Below are positions 42,607 through 50,199 of a stretch of DNA of 53,879 nucleotides, one piece after another. The DNA lies in the NCBI GenBank assembly GCA_003155795.1, contig PMEM01000060.1, positions 79,066-132,944 of the forward strand, in the 5' to 3' direction. Numbering within the stretch: the first letter of the stretch is position 1; each line of letters opens with the position of its first letter. The translations under genes were made by a program, and so were the position numbers. The notes below the pieces were generated by a model that did not search any database, was not told where the DNA came from, and saw only the letters and a list, made by a program, of their open reading frames with translations. Origin of the DNA: Gemmatimonadota bacterium. Its GTDB lineage: Bacteria > Gemmatimonadota > Gemmatimonadetes > Gemmatimonadales > Gemmatimonadaceae.

Positions 42607-45150
42607 TTACTTGTTCGGGTCCAGAATCCGAGCGATGGTAACGCGGCAATCTTCAAGATGCGCGCGCGTCGTGGTGTCGGCGGCCCTGGGAATCGCTGAT
42701 ACGATCTCGTTCTGCAGCACAACCAGCTCCGCGCGCATGGCAGCCTTCGCGTCCACCATCGTCGCCGGTCCGGGCTCCGGAGCCTGACGGCGGGGATTGG
42801 GTACACGCGATGGTGACACGATGATGCTGAACCCCTCGTTCCGCATCCCGTTGATCTTGGCGCCGAGTTGATCCAGATAGGCGCGCTGGAGACTGCGACG
42901 GTATGTGTCGATTGCAACACTCCGATCATCCAGCTCGGTCCAGATTCCGTGACTCAAACTGGAAAGCAGATCGGCAACCGTGTAGCTGTCCCCACCGCGC
43001 GCAGACGTCTCGATCATGCGGCGGAGCCGCGGATCCTCCAACAAGGTGCGCAGGACGCGCGCCTGTGCATTGTTGATTCGCGCCAACGATCCGTTGGCTT
43101 CGATGCGGCTTGTTACTGCCTTCTCGAGAAAGAACGTGGGTGTCTGGAATACATGCTCGTTCAGGAATTGCACCGCTGCCACCTGTCGCTCACGCGAGAC
43201 TGGCGTGAAGACGGGGCCTGCCTGCGCACCATACTTGATGTGCGCCGTGGCACCACCGACGATATTCGCAACGTGATCCATCTCGTCGGACCACTGTGCT
43301 ACGAGTCGGTCGTAGATCTCCGCGAGATCAGAATTGTCCTCACCCGGCTTCTGCGTAACGCGCAGCAGCATCGGCATGATTCGCTCGATGTTCTTCAATC
43401 CGTAACCAGTCGACTTCACGGCATCGGCATCGCCAACCGCTTCAGCCTCATCACCCGGATCGGGGTTATCCGTGCTAGTCTCGGTGAGGTTGCCGAAGCG
43501 GTACCACGGAACACTGTCCTGCATGCGCGCAATCGAGTCGAGAGTCGGTCGCTCCGCATCGGTGCTGACAGCGTGGGGCAGTGGTGTGTATCCCCACATT
43601 ATTGCGAACTTGTCGTACGGCCCGACGCGCGCCACGAGATCGCTCACATCAATTGAATCACTCGGCTGCGCAACATAATCGAAGCGCGCGTAATCCATGA
43701 TGCTCGGCGTGAACCCCATGCTGTGAACCCAGGTACGTGAACGCACCGAGTCTGCCGGATACATCGAGCTCGCCTTGAAGTTGTGCTTCAGACCAATGGT
43801 GTGGCCGATCTCGTGCGCGACTACAAACTCAAGCGTGCGCCCCATCAACGAGTCGGGCATCGGCCAGTGCTGCGCGCGCGGGTCGAGCGGCGCAACCTGC
43901 GTGAAGTACCAATCACGCGTGAGATTGAGAACGTTGTTGTAAACCTTGATCGAACCGTTCAGAATCTCGCCCGTTCGAGGATCCGCGACGTGCGGACCAA
44001 CCGCGTTCTCAACCGTGGACGGAAGCCAGCGGATTACCGTGTGCCGCACATCGTCAGGCGACCAGTCCGGATCATCCGTCGGTGCGTCCATTGGAATGAT
44101 CGCGTTGCTGAAACCCGCAGCGGTGAACGCCGGCTGCCAATCGAGTACTGCCTTTCTGATCCACGGCTTCCACTGTTCCGGCGTCGCAGGATCGATGTAA
44201 TACACGATCGGATTAACCGGGTCAGAGATGGCTGCACCCGGATCCTTCTTTACGAGACGCCAGCGATTGATATATTCGCGTTCGACGGATCGGTACTTTT
44301 CGACGCCGAAATCGGTGCGCGTCACACTCAGGAATCCGACGCGATCGTCCGCTAGCCGCGGCCGCATTGGGATTTCCGGAAGTCGTACCATGCTCCAGTG
44401 CGCCAGCACGCTGATCGCGGTCGGACGATCCGGGCTCGGCGTTCCGCCGTCGCCCCCAGGTTGCGGCGTGCCAGTCTGGGTCGCTTCGATCTCGACGTTA
44501 TCGGGAAAGGCGACCGCGCTCTCTACATAGGAGCGCTTCTCGTCGATCTGGCCGTGGATCGCGGCGAATTCCGGTACGTCCGTGGTATAGAGCCGAGTAA
44601 CGTCGATTACCGCGGCGCTGTCCGCGCCATACGCAGCGATGTCGAAGATTGCGACGATCGGCGCGTAACTCCCGGATTTCACCGCGCGGTAGATCGGAAG
44701 TGTCGAGTCGGCCATGATCGCGAACGATGGTGACCGCAGAATTATGCGGTTGCCGGCGCGCTCCCATCGGAGTGTGCGCTCGCCAAACTCGTCGCCACCG
44801 TAAGCACCGAATGGATTGTTGGCGTCGATCGCCGCAGTGCGCGCGAACCGACCAACCAGGAGCATGTCGCGGTTGAGCTCCTTCGCAGGAATTTCGAAGT
44901 AGAGCGTGTCGCCGACGGTGTGAGTCGTGAACAGTCCAACGCGCGTCTTCGCGGTTTTCGGTATGACCTCGGAATACGGCTTGACCGGCGAATGCGGATG
45001 CGTTGTGTCCGCTGCCCCAGCGTTCGGTAACGGCACCGGAGCCAGATTCGGCGTCGGCATGCACGCGAAGGTGAGCAACGGGACCAGCAGCCACCAGCCT
45101 GATCGCCTGACAACGCGCCATCGGTCATTCCCGCGGAAGCGGGAATCCAT
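42607..45150 (-). CDS. Exported zinc-dependent metalloprotease (DUF5117/DUF5118 type)
   Basis: 847 residues from the ATG at 45150. A short leader with hydrophobic core (GWWLLVPLLTFACMPTP; TFAC may be a lipobox) is followed by a beta-rich region with TLYFEIPAKELNRDMLLVGR, WERAGNRIILRSPSFAIMAD and YVESAVAFPDNVEIEATQT, typical of DUF5118/DUF5117. The catalytic site is HEIGHTIGLKHNF (HExxHxxGxxH, about residue 455), and a Met-turn-like SIMDYARFDYVA follows. This family is common in Gemmatimonadota and Bacteroidota. The start codon lies inside the palindromic repeat, so the first nine residues are repeat-encoded (MDSRFRGND). The ORF continues to 45225 but that extension is repeat sequence. Confidence 0.9.
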   Translation of the reverse strand: MDSRFRGNDRWRVVRRSGWWLLVPLLTFACMPTPNLAPVPLPNAGAADTTHPHSPVKPYSEVIPKTAKTRVGLFTTHTVGDTLYFEIPAKELNRDMLLVGRFARTAAIDANNPFGAYGGDEFGERTLRWERAGNRIILRSPSFAIMADSTLPIYRAVKSGSYAPIVAIFDIAAYGADSAAVIDVTRLYTTDVPEFAAIHGQIDEKRSYVESAVAFPDNVEIEATQTGTPQPGGDGGTPSPDRPTAISVLAHWSMVRLPEIPMRPRLADDRVGFLSVTRTDFGVEKYRSVEREYINRWRLVKKDPGAAISDPVNPIVYYIDPATPEQWKPWIRKAVLDWQPAFTAAGFSNAIIPMDAPTDDPDWSPDDVRHTVIRWLPSTVENAVGPHVADPRTGEILNGSIKVYNNVLNLTRDWYFTQVAPLDPRAQHWPMPDSLMGRTLEFVVAHEIGHTIGLKHNFKASSMYPADSVRSRTWVHSMGFTPSIMDYARFDYVAQPSDSIDVSDLVARVGPYDKFAIMWGYTPLPHAVSTDAERPTLDSIARMQDSVPWYRFGNLTETSTDNPDPGDEAEAVGDADAVKSTGYGLKNIERIMPMLLRVTQKPGEDNSDLAEIYDRLVAQWSDEMDHVANIVGGATAHIKYGAQAGPVFTPVSRERQVAAVQFLNEHVFQTPTFFLEKAVTSRIEANGSLARINNAQARVLRTLLEDPRLRRMIETSARGGDSYTVADLLSSLSHGIWTELDDRSVAIDTYRRSLQRAYLDQLGAKINGMRNEGFSIIVSPSRVPNPRRQAPEPGPATMVDAKAAMRAELVVLQNEIVSAIPRAADTTTRAHLEDCRVTIARILDPNK

Positions 45151-45214
45151 TTTCAACGGTTCCACTTCAACCGTCCCGCGTGCAGACATGGACCCCGACC
45201 TTCGGCGGGGTGAC
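45124..45214. repeat. MITE-like palindromic composite element, 91 bp
   Basis: Left arm GTCATTCCCGCGGAAGCGGGAATCCAT (45124-45150), right arm ATGGACCCCGACCTTCGGCGGGGTGAC (45188-45214). Reverse complement of the right arm gives GTCACCCCGCCGAAGGTCGGGGTCCAT, so the arms are diverged inverted copies around 37 bp of unique sequence. Same layout as the element at 46708. Confidence 0.75.
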
Positions 45215-45260
45215 TGGTAGTCCACTCAAGCGCGGGTGACTGGTAGCCTACTCAAACGCG
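45208..45260. repeat. 26-bp direct duplication at the 3' end of fabI
   Basis: GGGTGACTGGTAGTCCACTCAAGCGCG and GGGTGACTGGTAGCCTACTCAAACGCG follow each other with a period of 26 bp. The second copy contains the stop codon and last codons of fabI; the first is a partial duplication outside the gene. Confidence 0.8.
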
Positions 45261-46150
45261 TTCACCGCCATCCCCATGGCGTGATATCCCTTGTCCACGT
45301 AAACCGTGCTACCGGTAATTCCGCTCGCCAGTGGTGAGCAGAGAAAAGCCGCTACGGAGCCAACCTCATCGGCTTCCAGCCTCTGAGCAAGCGGCGAATT
45401 CTGCTCGCAGTACGCCACCATCTTCTCGATAATCCCGATCGCACTCGCTGCTCGCGAAGCGTATGGGCCCGCCGAAATGGTGTTGACCCGGTGTCCGTAA
45501 CGGCGACCGATCTCAAACGCCAGAACGCGTGTGTCGCTCTCGAGGGCTGCTTTCGCCGACGACATCCCGCCACCATACCCCGGGATCGCGCGCTCAGAAG
45601 CCATGTAGGTTAGCGACAGGAACGAGCCATTATTGCGCATTATAGGCGCCAGTTTCGCGGCAAGACCGACCATCGAGTATGCGCTCACACCCACGGCATT
45701 GAGATAACCGCTGCGGCTCGTGTCGATCAGCTGCTTTTTGACTTCCGGTCCGTTGGCGAGCGAGTGGACGACGATGTCGAGCGGCTTGTCGCCGAAATCC
45801 GCGACGAGGCGCGCGGCCATGCCTTCTATGGAAAAGTCGCCGGTATCCTTGTAGCGCTTGCTTGTCCGAATCTCTTCAGGCGCGTCGGCCAGAGTATCGT
45901 AGGCCGCGTCGAGCGGGTAAATCCGTTCGAAGCTGAAAGTCGAGCCATCGTTCATCTTCAGCGAATCGGCCATCTTGCCGCGCTCAAGCAGGTTCATGAA
46001 GATGTTGAGCGCTGGCGGCCAGGTTCCCACGCAGACTGTTGCGCCGGCTTCGGCCAGGCGCTTGGCGATCGCGAAACCGAAACCACCATCGTCGGCCACG
46101 CCTGCAACGAGGGCGCGCTTGCCCTTGAGGTCGATATTGAGCATTGGCAT
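45248..46150 (-). CDS. fabI: Enoyl-[acyl-carrier-protein] reductase, plant-type FabI
   Basis: 300 residues. NADH fold begins LKGKRALVAGVADDGGFGFA; conserved GTWPPALNIFMNLLERG, VHSLANGPEVKKQLIDTSRS, then the catalytic site LTYMASERAIPGYGGGMSSA with Lys two residues later (Y-x7-K), and AGPYASRAASAIG, PLASGITGSTVYVDKG. Extra segments and Y-x7-K spacing match chloroplast-type enoyl-ACP reductases rather than E. coli FabI (Y-x6-K). It reduces enoyl-ACP in the last step of fatty acid elongation. The ATG at 46150 is chosen; another ATG at 46144 is possible. Divergent from the next gene by only 19 bp. Confidence 0.95.
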   Translation of the reverse strand: MPMLNIDLKGKRALVAGVADDGGFGFAIAKRLAEAGATVCVGTWPPALNIFMNLLERGKMADSLKMNDGSTFSFERIYPLDAAYDTLADAPEEIRTSKRYKDTGDFSIEGMAARLVADFGDKPLDIVVHSLANGPEVKKQLIDTSRSGYLNAVGVSAYSMVGLAAKLAPIMRNNGSFLSLTYMASERAIPGYGGGMSSAKAALESDTRVLAFEIGRRYGHRVNTISAGPYASRAASAIGIIEKMVAYCEQNSPLAQRLEADEVGSVAAFLCSPLASGITGSTVYVDKGYHAMGMAVNAFE

Positions 46151-46157
46151 AAGATAG

Positions 46158-46163
46158 TATCTT
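46158..46163 (+). promoter_or_regulatory. -10-like hexamer in 19-bp divergent gap
   Basis: TATCTT ends six bases before the GTG at 46170. It is half of the palindrome AAGATAGTATCTT (46151-46163), so the opposite strand has the same box toward fabI. Confidence 0.45.
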
Positions 46164-46169
46164 CTTCGC

Positions 46170-46703
46170 GTGGCTACTCCGGCTGGCATCTTCATACTCG
46201 GCGAGCTCTCCGGTCCCGTTGCCGACGAGATCCAGGCCATCGCCGAGCGGTTCGACCCCAAGCTGGCGCGAGCTCATCGGCCTCACATCACCCTCGCGGG
46301 ATCCTCCGGTCTTGGACCGATGGCGGCGGACACATCCGTAGAGGAGATGCGTAAGCGACTGGAGCCGATTACGAGTTCCACGGCGCCGGTCGAGCTGGTG
46401 CTTGGGCGCGCCGAGCGCTTTCCGGCGACAGAGATCGTGGTGCTCCCTGTGTCGCCACGCGGCCCGATCCGGGAGCTGCATGATCGGATCGGCGCCAGCG
46501 GACTGCACTTTGCACGTCCAAGGTTCGCGTTCTCTCCGCATGTCACGTTGAATCTTTACAAGACGCTCACTCGCGAAGCGCTCGATTCACTTCTTGCGGT
46601 TCATATCAAGGAGCCAGTGGTGTTGGACAGGATCCGGATGTACTACACGAGTGATCCAAACATCTCGCGGTTGATGCTGGACCTGCGACTAGAAGTCATC
46701 TGA
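46170..46703 (+). CDS. 2'-5' RNA ligase / cyclic phosphodiesterase family protein
   Basis: 177 residues from a GTG. Two HxT/S motifs, HRPHITLAG (about 42) and FSPHVTLNLY (about 130), spaced as in the 2H phosphoesterase fold (LigT/ThpR-type). This superfamily makes or breaks 2'-5' or cyclic phosphate RNA ends; substrate is unknown. The start codon is 19 bp from the fabI start on the opposite strand, so the two promoters overlap. Both catalytic histidine motifs are intact. Confidence 0.85.
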   Translation: MATPAGIFILGELSGPVADEIQAIAERFDPKLARAHRPHITLAGSSGLGPMAADTSVEEMRKRLEPITSSTAPVELVLGRAERFPATEIVVLPVSPRGPIRELHDRIGASGLHFARPRFAFSPHVTLNLYKTLTREALDSLLAVHIKEPVVLDRIRMYYTSDPNISRLMLDLRLEVI

Positions 46704-46707
46704 TGGT

Positions 46708-46805
46708 GTCATTCCCGCGAAAGCGGGAATCCATCTTGTGTAACTGCACCGCTGGACGTCGCCGTGGTCAAAGAGAACTTGGATCCCCGCTGTCGCGGGG
46801 ATGAC
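46708..46805. repeat. MITE-like palindromic composite element, 98 bp
   Basis: Left arm GTCATTCCCGCGAAAGCGGGAATCCA (46708-46733); right arm TGGATCCCCGCTGTCGCGGGGATGAC (46780-46805), whose reverse complement is GTCATCCCCGCGACAGCGGGGATCCA. Arms match at most positions. Each arm is itself a hairpin (CCCGC..GCGGG). Sits four bases after the preceding stop codon. Confidence 0.8.
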
Positions 46806-46834
46806 GGGAGAGGAATCATCACAGGAGAATTCAA

Positions 46835-47158
46835 GTGCAGATTCTGGTTCTGGTACTCTGTTCCAAAGGGCGCAGTCTTCGCGAGTCAATCGCGAATGAC
46901 AAGCGAATCGACAAGTACGGCCTTCAGGTTTCGAGTGAGAAACAGCCGGGACGTCAACCGGGCTGGATGAAGTTGCACAGCGCGGACTCAGCGCGTGGTG
47001 CGCTCAACGTAGAGTGGGATGCACAGTCCGCGCTACTAAGTGGACGCGTTATTACGCGCGGCTCGCGGCGACCGAGTCCGATCGTTGGAGATTTCATCAA
47101 CTATCTACTGGCGCGGCACGGGAGTCGTGTTCAGTCGATAACAACCGCGTATCGCTGA
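46835..47158 (+). CDS. Hypothetical protein
   Basis: 107 residues from a GTG with CAGGAGA upstream. Piece after piece looks like a small conserved alpha/beta domain: SADSARGALNVEWDAQSALL, GRVITRGSRRPSPIVGDF, INYLLARHGSRVQSITTAY. No signal, no membrane span, no catalytic motif recognised. It stands alone between the repeat element and the toxin-antitoxin genes. The clean frame and ribosome binding site make it likely real. Confidence 0.6.
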   Translation: MQILVLVLCSKGRSLRESIANDKRIDKYGLQVSSEKQPGRQPGWMKLHSADSARGALNVEWDAQSALLSGRVITRGSRRPSPIVGDFINYLLARHGSRVQSITTAYR

Positions 47159-47333
47159 CCCAGACGCCAATGTGTCTCAAGACCGTCGCCATTGTACCGG
47201 CCGCGAGATCGCGGTGTTACGTGACGGTCGAGACAAGTTGACCAAGCTCGGCGTGTTTTAATTGCTCGCCCGCCCAGGTCTCGTTTTATCATGTTGGCAT
47301 GGCACAGAAACCTTCACTGGCCTTCCGTATTCC

Positions 47334-47354
47334 AGTATGATAATTTGTCATACT
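47334..47354. promoter_or_regulatory. Operator/promoter of MazEF-type module
   Basis: AGTATGA (47334-47340) and TCATACT (47348-47354) are inverted 7-bp arms. TATGAT (47336-47341) with TTCACT 17 bp upstream (47313-47318) forms the promoter, so the palindrome covers the -10. A ribosome binding site CGGAGG follows. Confidence 0.65.
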
Positions 47355-47366
47355 CGGAGGCGCCAC

Positions 47367-47609
47367 ATGCCAAAACATAAGGTCGCGGTAACGCTCGATC
47401 GCCAGCTCCTGGACGACATAGACGAGCTGGTTTCGGTCGGGGCATATCCCAATAGAAGCCAGGCAATTGAAGCCGCAGTGAGTGAAAGCCTCTCGCGACG
47501 GGCCCAAACACGCCTGATAAGGGAGTGCGCGATGCTCGATCCGGCTGAGGAGCGTCTGATGGCTGAGCAGGACGTCGGTGCCGAGGGGATCGAGTGGCCG
47601 ACATATTGA
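47367..47609 (+). CDS. Ribbon-helix-helix antitoxin, MazE-like
   Basis: 80 residues from ATG 47367 (CGGAGG seven bases upstream). The N-terminus MPKHKVAVTLDRQLLDDIDE is the ribbon-helix-helix DNA-binding fold (K.AVTLD..LLDDID.LV....YPNRSQAIEAAV); the C-terminus is acidic (AEQDVGAEGIEWPTY), which would bind the toxin. Frame extends upstream to 47262 but the residues are not protein-like. It controls its own promoter through the palindrome at 47334. The toxin starts inside its last codons. Confidence 0.85.
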   Translation: MPKHKVAVTLDRQLLDDIDELVSVGAYPNRSQAIEAAVSESLSRRAQTRLIRECAMLDPAEERLMAEQDVGAEGIEWPTY

Positions 47610-47929
47610 GAGGTGACGTGCGATGGGCGGATCTGGACCCAACGCGCGCGCATGAACAATCTGGACGCCGTCCGGTGCTGATCCTGAGTCAGGATGTATT
47701 CAACGCGCGATCGGGAACGGTGATCGCGGTTGCTCTAACGAGTCAGGAACCCCGCGCCGGCTTTCCATTAACTCAGGAAATCAGAGCCAGAAATTTGCCG
47801 AAACGTTCATGGGCAAAGATCAGTCAAATACGCACGCTTTCAACTGAGCGCATTGGCCGACGTATCGCGCGTGCGTCACCAGAAGAAATGCTGAGGGTGG
47901 TAGAAGGCCTGAATGAGATAATTGCTTGA
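47594..47929 (+). CDS. MazF/PemK-family mRNA interferase toxin
   Basis: 111 residues from a GTG that overlaps the antitoxin's last 16 bases, the usual coupling. MazF pieces are MADILRGDVRWADLDPTRAH, then GRRPVLILSQDVFNARSGTV (with the RRP-VL-S segment of the catalytic surface), and KRSWAKISQIRTLSTERIGR (S and T near the C-terminal half). It cuts RNA when free and is neutralised by the preceding antitoxin. Complete and not mutated in visible motifs. Confidence 0.9.
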   Translation: MADILRGDVRWADLDPTRAHEQSGRRPVLILSQDVFNARSGTVIAVALTSQEPRAGFPLTQEIRARNLPKRSWAKISQIRTLSTERIGRRIARASPEEMLRVVEGLNEIIA

Positions 47930-47954
47930 TGATTGCTTAACACGGCGAACGCGT

Positions 47955-48449
47955 TCAGTATCCGATCCATTCTTGCGACTCCATCGAACTAACACCCATT
48001 TTCGCGACTTCGGCGTGCTCTGCGGCCATCAGTCGCATGGTGCCTTCCTGGAGATGTGTTACGACACCGAGTACGAGTTCGCCGGCGCGGTAGCAGGCGA
48101 AATCCTCCAGCCACCCGTCCGGACTGGGAACGTTGTGAAACAGGCCGCCAGCGATGTAGGGTAGCAGAGCGCCAATGCTCGCTTCGTTGAAAGTGAAGAG
48201 GCGAACTTCGCGTGTCGAGCCCTGACCGTCTGCATCGATGAGTACTCTGCGACGCTCGAGCCCGAGTACGAACGGTTCGATCGCATCCTCAAATGCGTCC
48301 GCATCTACCGCAACCTCTCCGTGGATTCCCATGACTGTGAGCGTGAATTCATCAACACCAGCGGCGATCAGCCATCGCAAGAGCCGCGGGGTTACGTCGG
48401 GTGGAAAGCCATCTGCGGATATGTGCCTGCTCTGAACTCGCTCAGTCAT
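47955..48449 (-). CDS. Hypothetical protein
   Basis: 164 residues from ATG 48449, convergent with MazF. Starts MTERVQSRHISADGFPPDVT; alpha/beta mix with FTLTVMGIHGEVAVDADAFE, RRRVLIDADGQGSTREVRLF and EWIGY at the end. No family recognised, no signal or membrane span. TATCTT ends seven bases before the ATG, and no Shine-Dalgarno. The upstream extension to 48539 is not protein-like. Confidence 0.55.
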   Translation of the reverse strand: MTERVQSRHISADGFPPDVTPRLLRWLIAAGVDEFTLTVMGIHGEVAVDADAFEDAIEPFVLGLERRRVLIDADGQGSTREVRLFTFNEASIGALLPYIAGGLFHNVPSPDGWLEDFACYRAGELVLGVVTHLQEGTMRLMAAEHAEVAKMGVSSMESQEWIGY

Positions 48450-48456
48450 GGTGCAG

Positions 48457-48462
48457 AAGATA
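48457..48462 (-). promoter_or_regulatory. -10-like hexamer for hypothetical gene
   Basis: TATCTT on the minus strand, seven bases before the ATG at 48449; context GTATCTTCTGCACC resembles GTATCTTCTTCGC at 46157. Confidence 0.45.
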
Positions 48463-48678
48463 CTGCGGCAGGCCTGTGCTATAACAGGCCAGTGAGTCGG
48501 TCTGCAGCGATTCTTTTGCCGGATCGATGAGCAGCTCACAACGCTCGTTGGTGTCGGCTTGCTTGCGACTCATATGACTCCAATCTATACTCCATCGATT
48601 GCAGGAGCACGGGGAATACCTGGCCGACACAGCCGGAGAACGCCCGCGCTATCACCTTCCAGACCAGGCTGTTCATAC

Positions 48679-49752
48679 ATGCGTCCTTCATTATTCCTGA
48701 CAGCGGCTGCGCTCGCATCAGTTGTCCCGAGCATAGGCAACGCGCAATCCGTCAGTCTTCCCTGCACAACCGCGACGACGGCCTGCGAACAGTGGATAAC
48801 ATACGGAAGCGGGCCGGCGCGATCGATGGTCTACTCCACGTTCTCGCTCGACAAACCCAATCCCGCGATGACGCGCGCTCTCATAATGGTTCACGGCGCG
48901 CTTCGAAACGCGGACCATTACTTTGCCACGGCGACTGCCGCGGGATTTCTTGCGGGAGCGCTGGACAACACAGTAATAATCGCACCGCATTTTACCGCTA
49001 GTCGCGACACGGCTAAGCCGAATGAAGTGATGTGGCCGGAGCGTGGTGACACATGGCGATCCGGCGGGATGTCGCCAACCAACCCGACGATATCCGCATT
49101 CGATTTTGTCGACGATCTTGTTCGCAAACTTGCCGACAAGAAGATGTTCCCCAATCTCACACATATCGTCGTTACCGGTCACTCTGCTGGTGGACAGTTC
49201 GCGACGCGTTACGAGATGGCCAACAAGGTTGATGGCACCGTGAAGGGTGTGACGATCACGTATGTCGTCGCGAATCCATCAAGCTACGCCTGGCCAGCTG
49301 CCGTCAGGCCGTTACCGGTTGGTAACGCGGATCCCGCAACCGCTGTCCAGGAAGCACTCGGCCCCAACGGTGAAAAGGTCAATAGCAACTTCACCTACGG
49401 CCCATTCGATTCAACCAAGGTCCCGCGCTACAATCACTGGCCCGCCGGCCTGGAAGATCGTGCGGGATACACCGCACAGATGAGTGACGATCAGTTGAAG
49501 AAGCAGCTCGTCGAACGTCCGACGACGTATCTGTTGGGACAGGTCGACGTACTCCCGCTCGGCGGATTCGATTCATCCCCAAGTGCAATGGCTCAGGGCC
49601 CGACGCGTCGTGCGCGCGGCGAGGCGTTCTTCAAATACGTCAACGACGTGCTCGGCGCAAAGCATAATGCCATCATTGTTCCCGAGTGTGGTCACAATGA
49701 TCGGTGCATCTTCACGACGGATATTGTATTTCCGGCGATATTCCCGAAGTAG
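48679..49752 (+). CDS. Exported alpha/beta hydrolase
   Basis: 357 residues. Signal peptide MRPSLFLTAAALASVVPSIG, cut after NAQ. Alpha/beta-hydrolase motifs: MVHGALRNADHYF (oxyanion side), VVTGHSAGGQFATRYE (nucleophile Ser in GHSAGG), and PECGHNDRCIFTTD (catalytic His). Four or more cysteines may form disulphides. Similar proteins are annotated as esterase/lipase or PHB-depolymerase-like; substrate unknown. Start ATG 48679 chosen for the clean signal peptide; upstream open frame is not protein-like. Convergent with MmcQ/YjbR by 19 bp. Confidence 0.85.
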   Translation: MRPSLFLTAAALASVVPSIGNAQSVSLPCTTATTACEQWITYGSGPARSMVYSTFSLDKPNPAMTRALIMVHGALRNADHYFATATAAGFLAGALDNTVIIAPHFTASRDTAKPNEVMWPERGDTWRSGGMSPTNPTISAFDFVDDLVRKLADKKMFPNLTHIVVTGHSAGGQFATRYEMANKVDGTVKGVTITYVVANPSSYAWPAAVRPLPVGNADPATAVQEALGPNGEKVNSNFTYGPFDSTKVPRYNHWPAGLEDRAGYTAQMSDDQLKKQLVERPTTYLLGQVDVLPLGGFDSSPSAMAQGPTRRARGEAFFKYVNDVLGAKHNAIIVPECGHNDRCIFTTDIVFPAIFPK

Positions 49753-49771
49753 CGCGCGCGCAGAGGTCTGG

Positions 49772-50134
49772 TCAGGCCTTTTTTGTGGCGTCAAACAAGG
49801 CGATCAATCGCTTTGGCGCCACGCGCCGCCACGCATCCTCGATCAATTCCTTTAGTTGAGCCACGTCAGCGGTCGCCAGTCGCACCAGAACCCAGGGATA
49901 GTCACGGTAGTGGTCCGTGATGAAGAACGTGTTTGGTGCCGTGCCAAGCAAGTGCTCACGTTCGAATGAATCGGTGCGAAGTACGATCGTCTCTCCATCT
50001 TCCTTGAGTCGCACAAACAGCTTCCCGTGGACCTTGAGCGCCGCTGTACCGTATGACGTCCCGTCGACGGCTTCCGGCAATCGGTGAGCTATTTCGCGAA
50101 CTGTTTCATACGTCACGCCTGGTTGTTTCGACAT
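49772..50134 (-). CDS. MmcQ/YjbR-family protein
   Basis: 120 residues. Matches the family pattern: REIAHRLPEAVDGTSYGTAA, FVRLKEDGETIVLRTDSFER, FFITDHYRDYPWVLVRLATA, then LKELIEDAWRRVAPKRLIAL. YjbR folds like a double-stranded-DNA-binding CyaY-like domain and function is poorly known. The ribosome binding site is GAAGGG. A hairpin lies just upstream. Confidence 0.88.
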   Translation of the reverse strand: MSKQPGVTYETVREIAHRLPEAVDGTSYGTAALKVHGKLFVRLKEDGETIVLRTDSFEREHLLGTAPNTFFITDHYRDYPWVLVRLATADVAQLKELIEDAWRRVAPKRLIALFDATKKA

Positions 50135-50150
50135 GAGTTACCCTTCCCGG

Positions 50151-50181
50151 CGGCCATCCAATCGGATGGCCGTTTTGCTTT
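50151..50181 (+). terminator. Hairpin with T-tract on the plus strand
   Basis: CGGCCATCC / GGATGGCCG stem (9 bp, AATC loop) followed by TTTTGCTTT. The flanking genes run on the minus strand, so the T-tract points the wrong way for them; a plus-strand transcript must be supposed, or the hairpin acts in both directions. Confidence 0.6.
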
Positions 50182-50199
50182 AAGAGCGTTACCGCTGCA

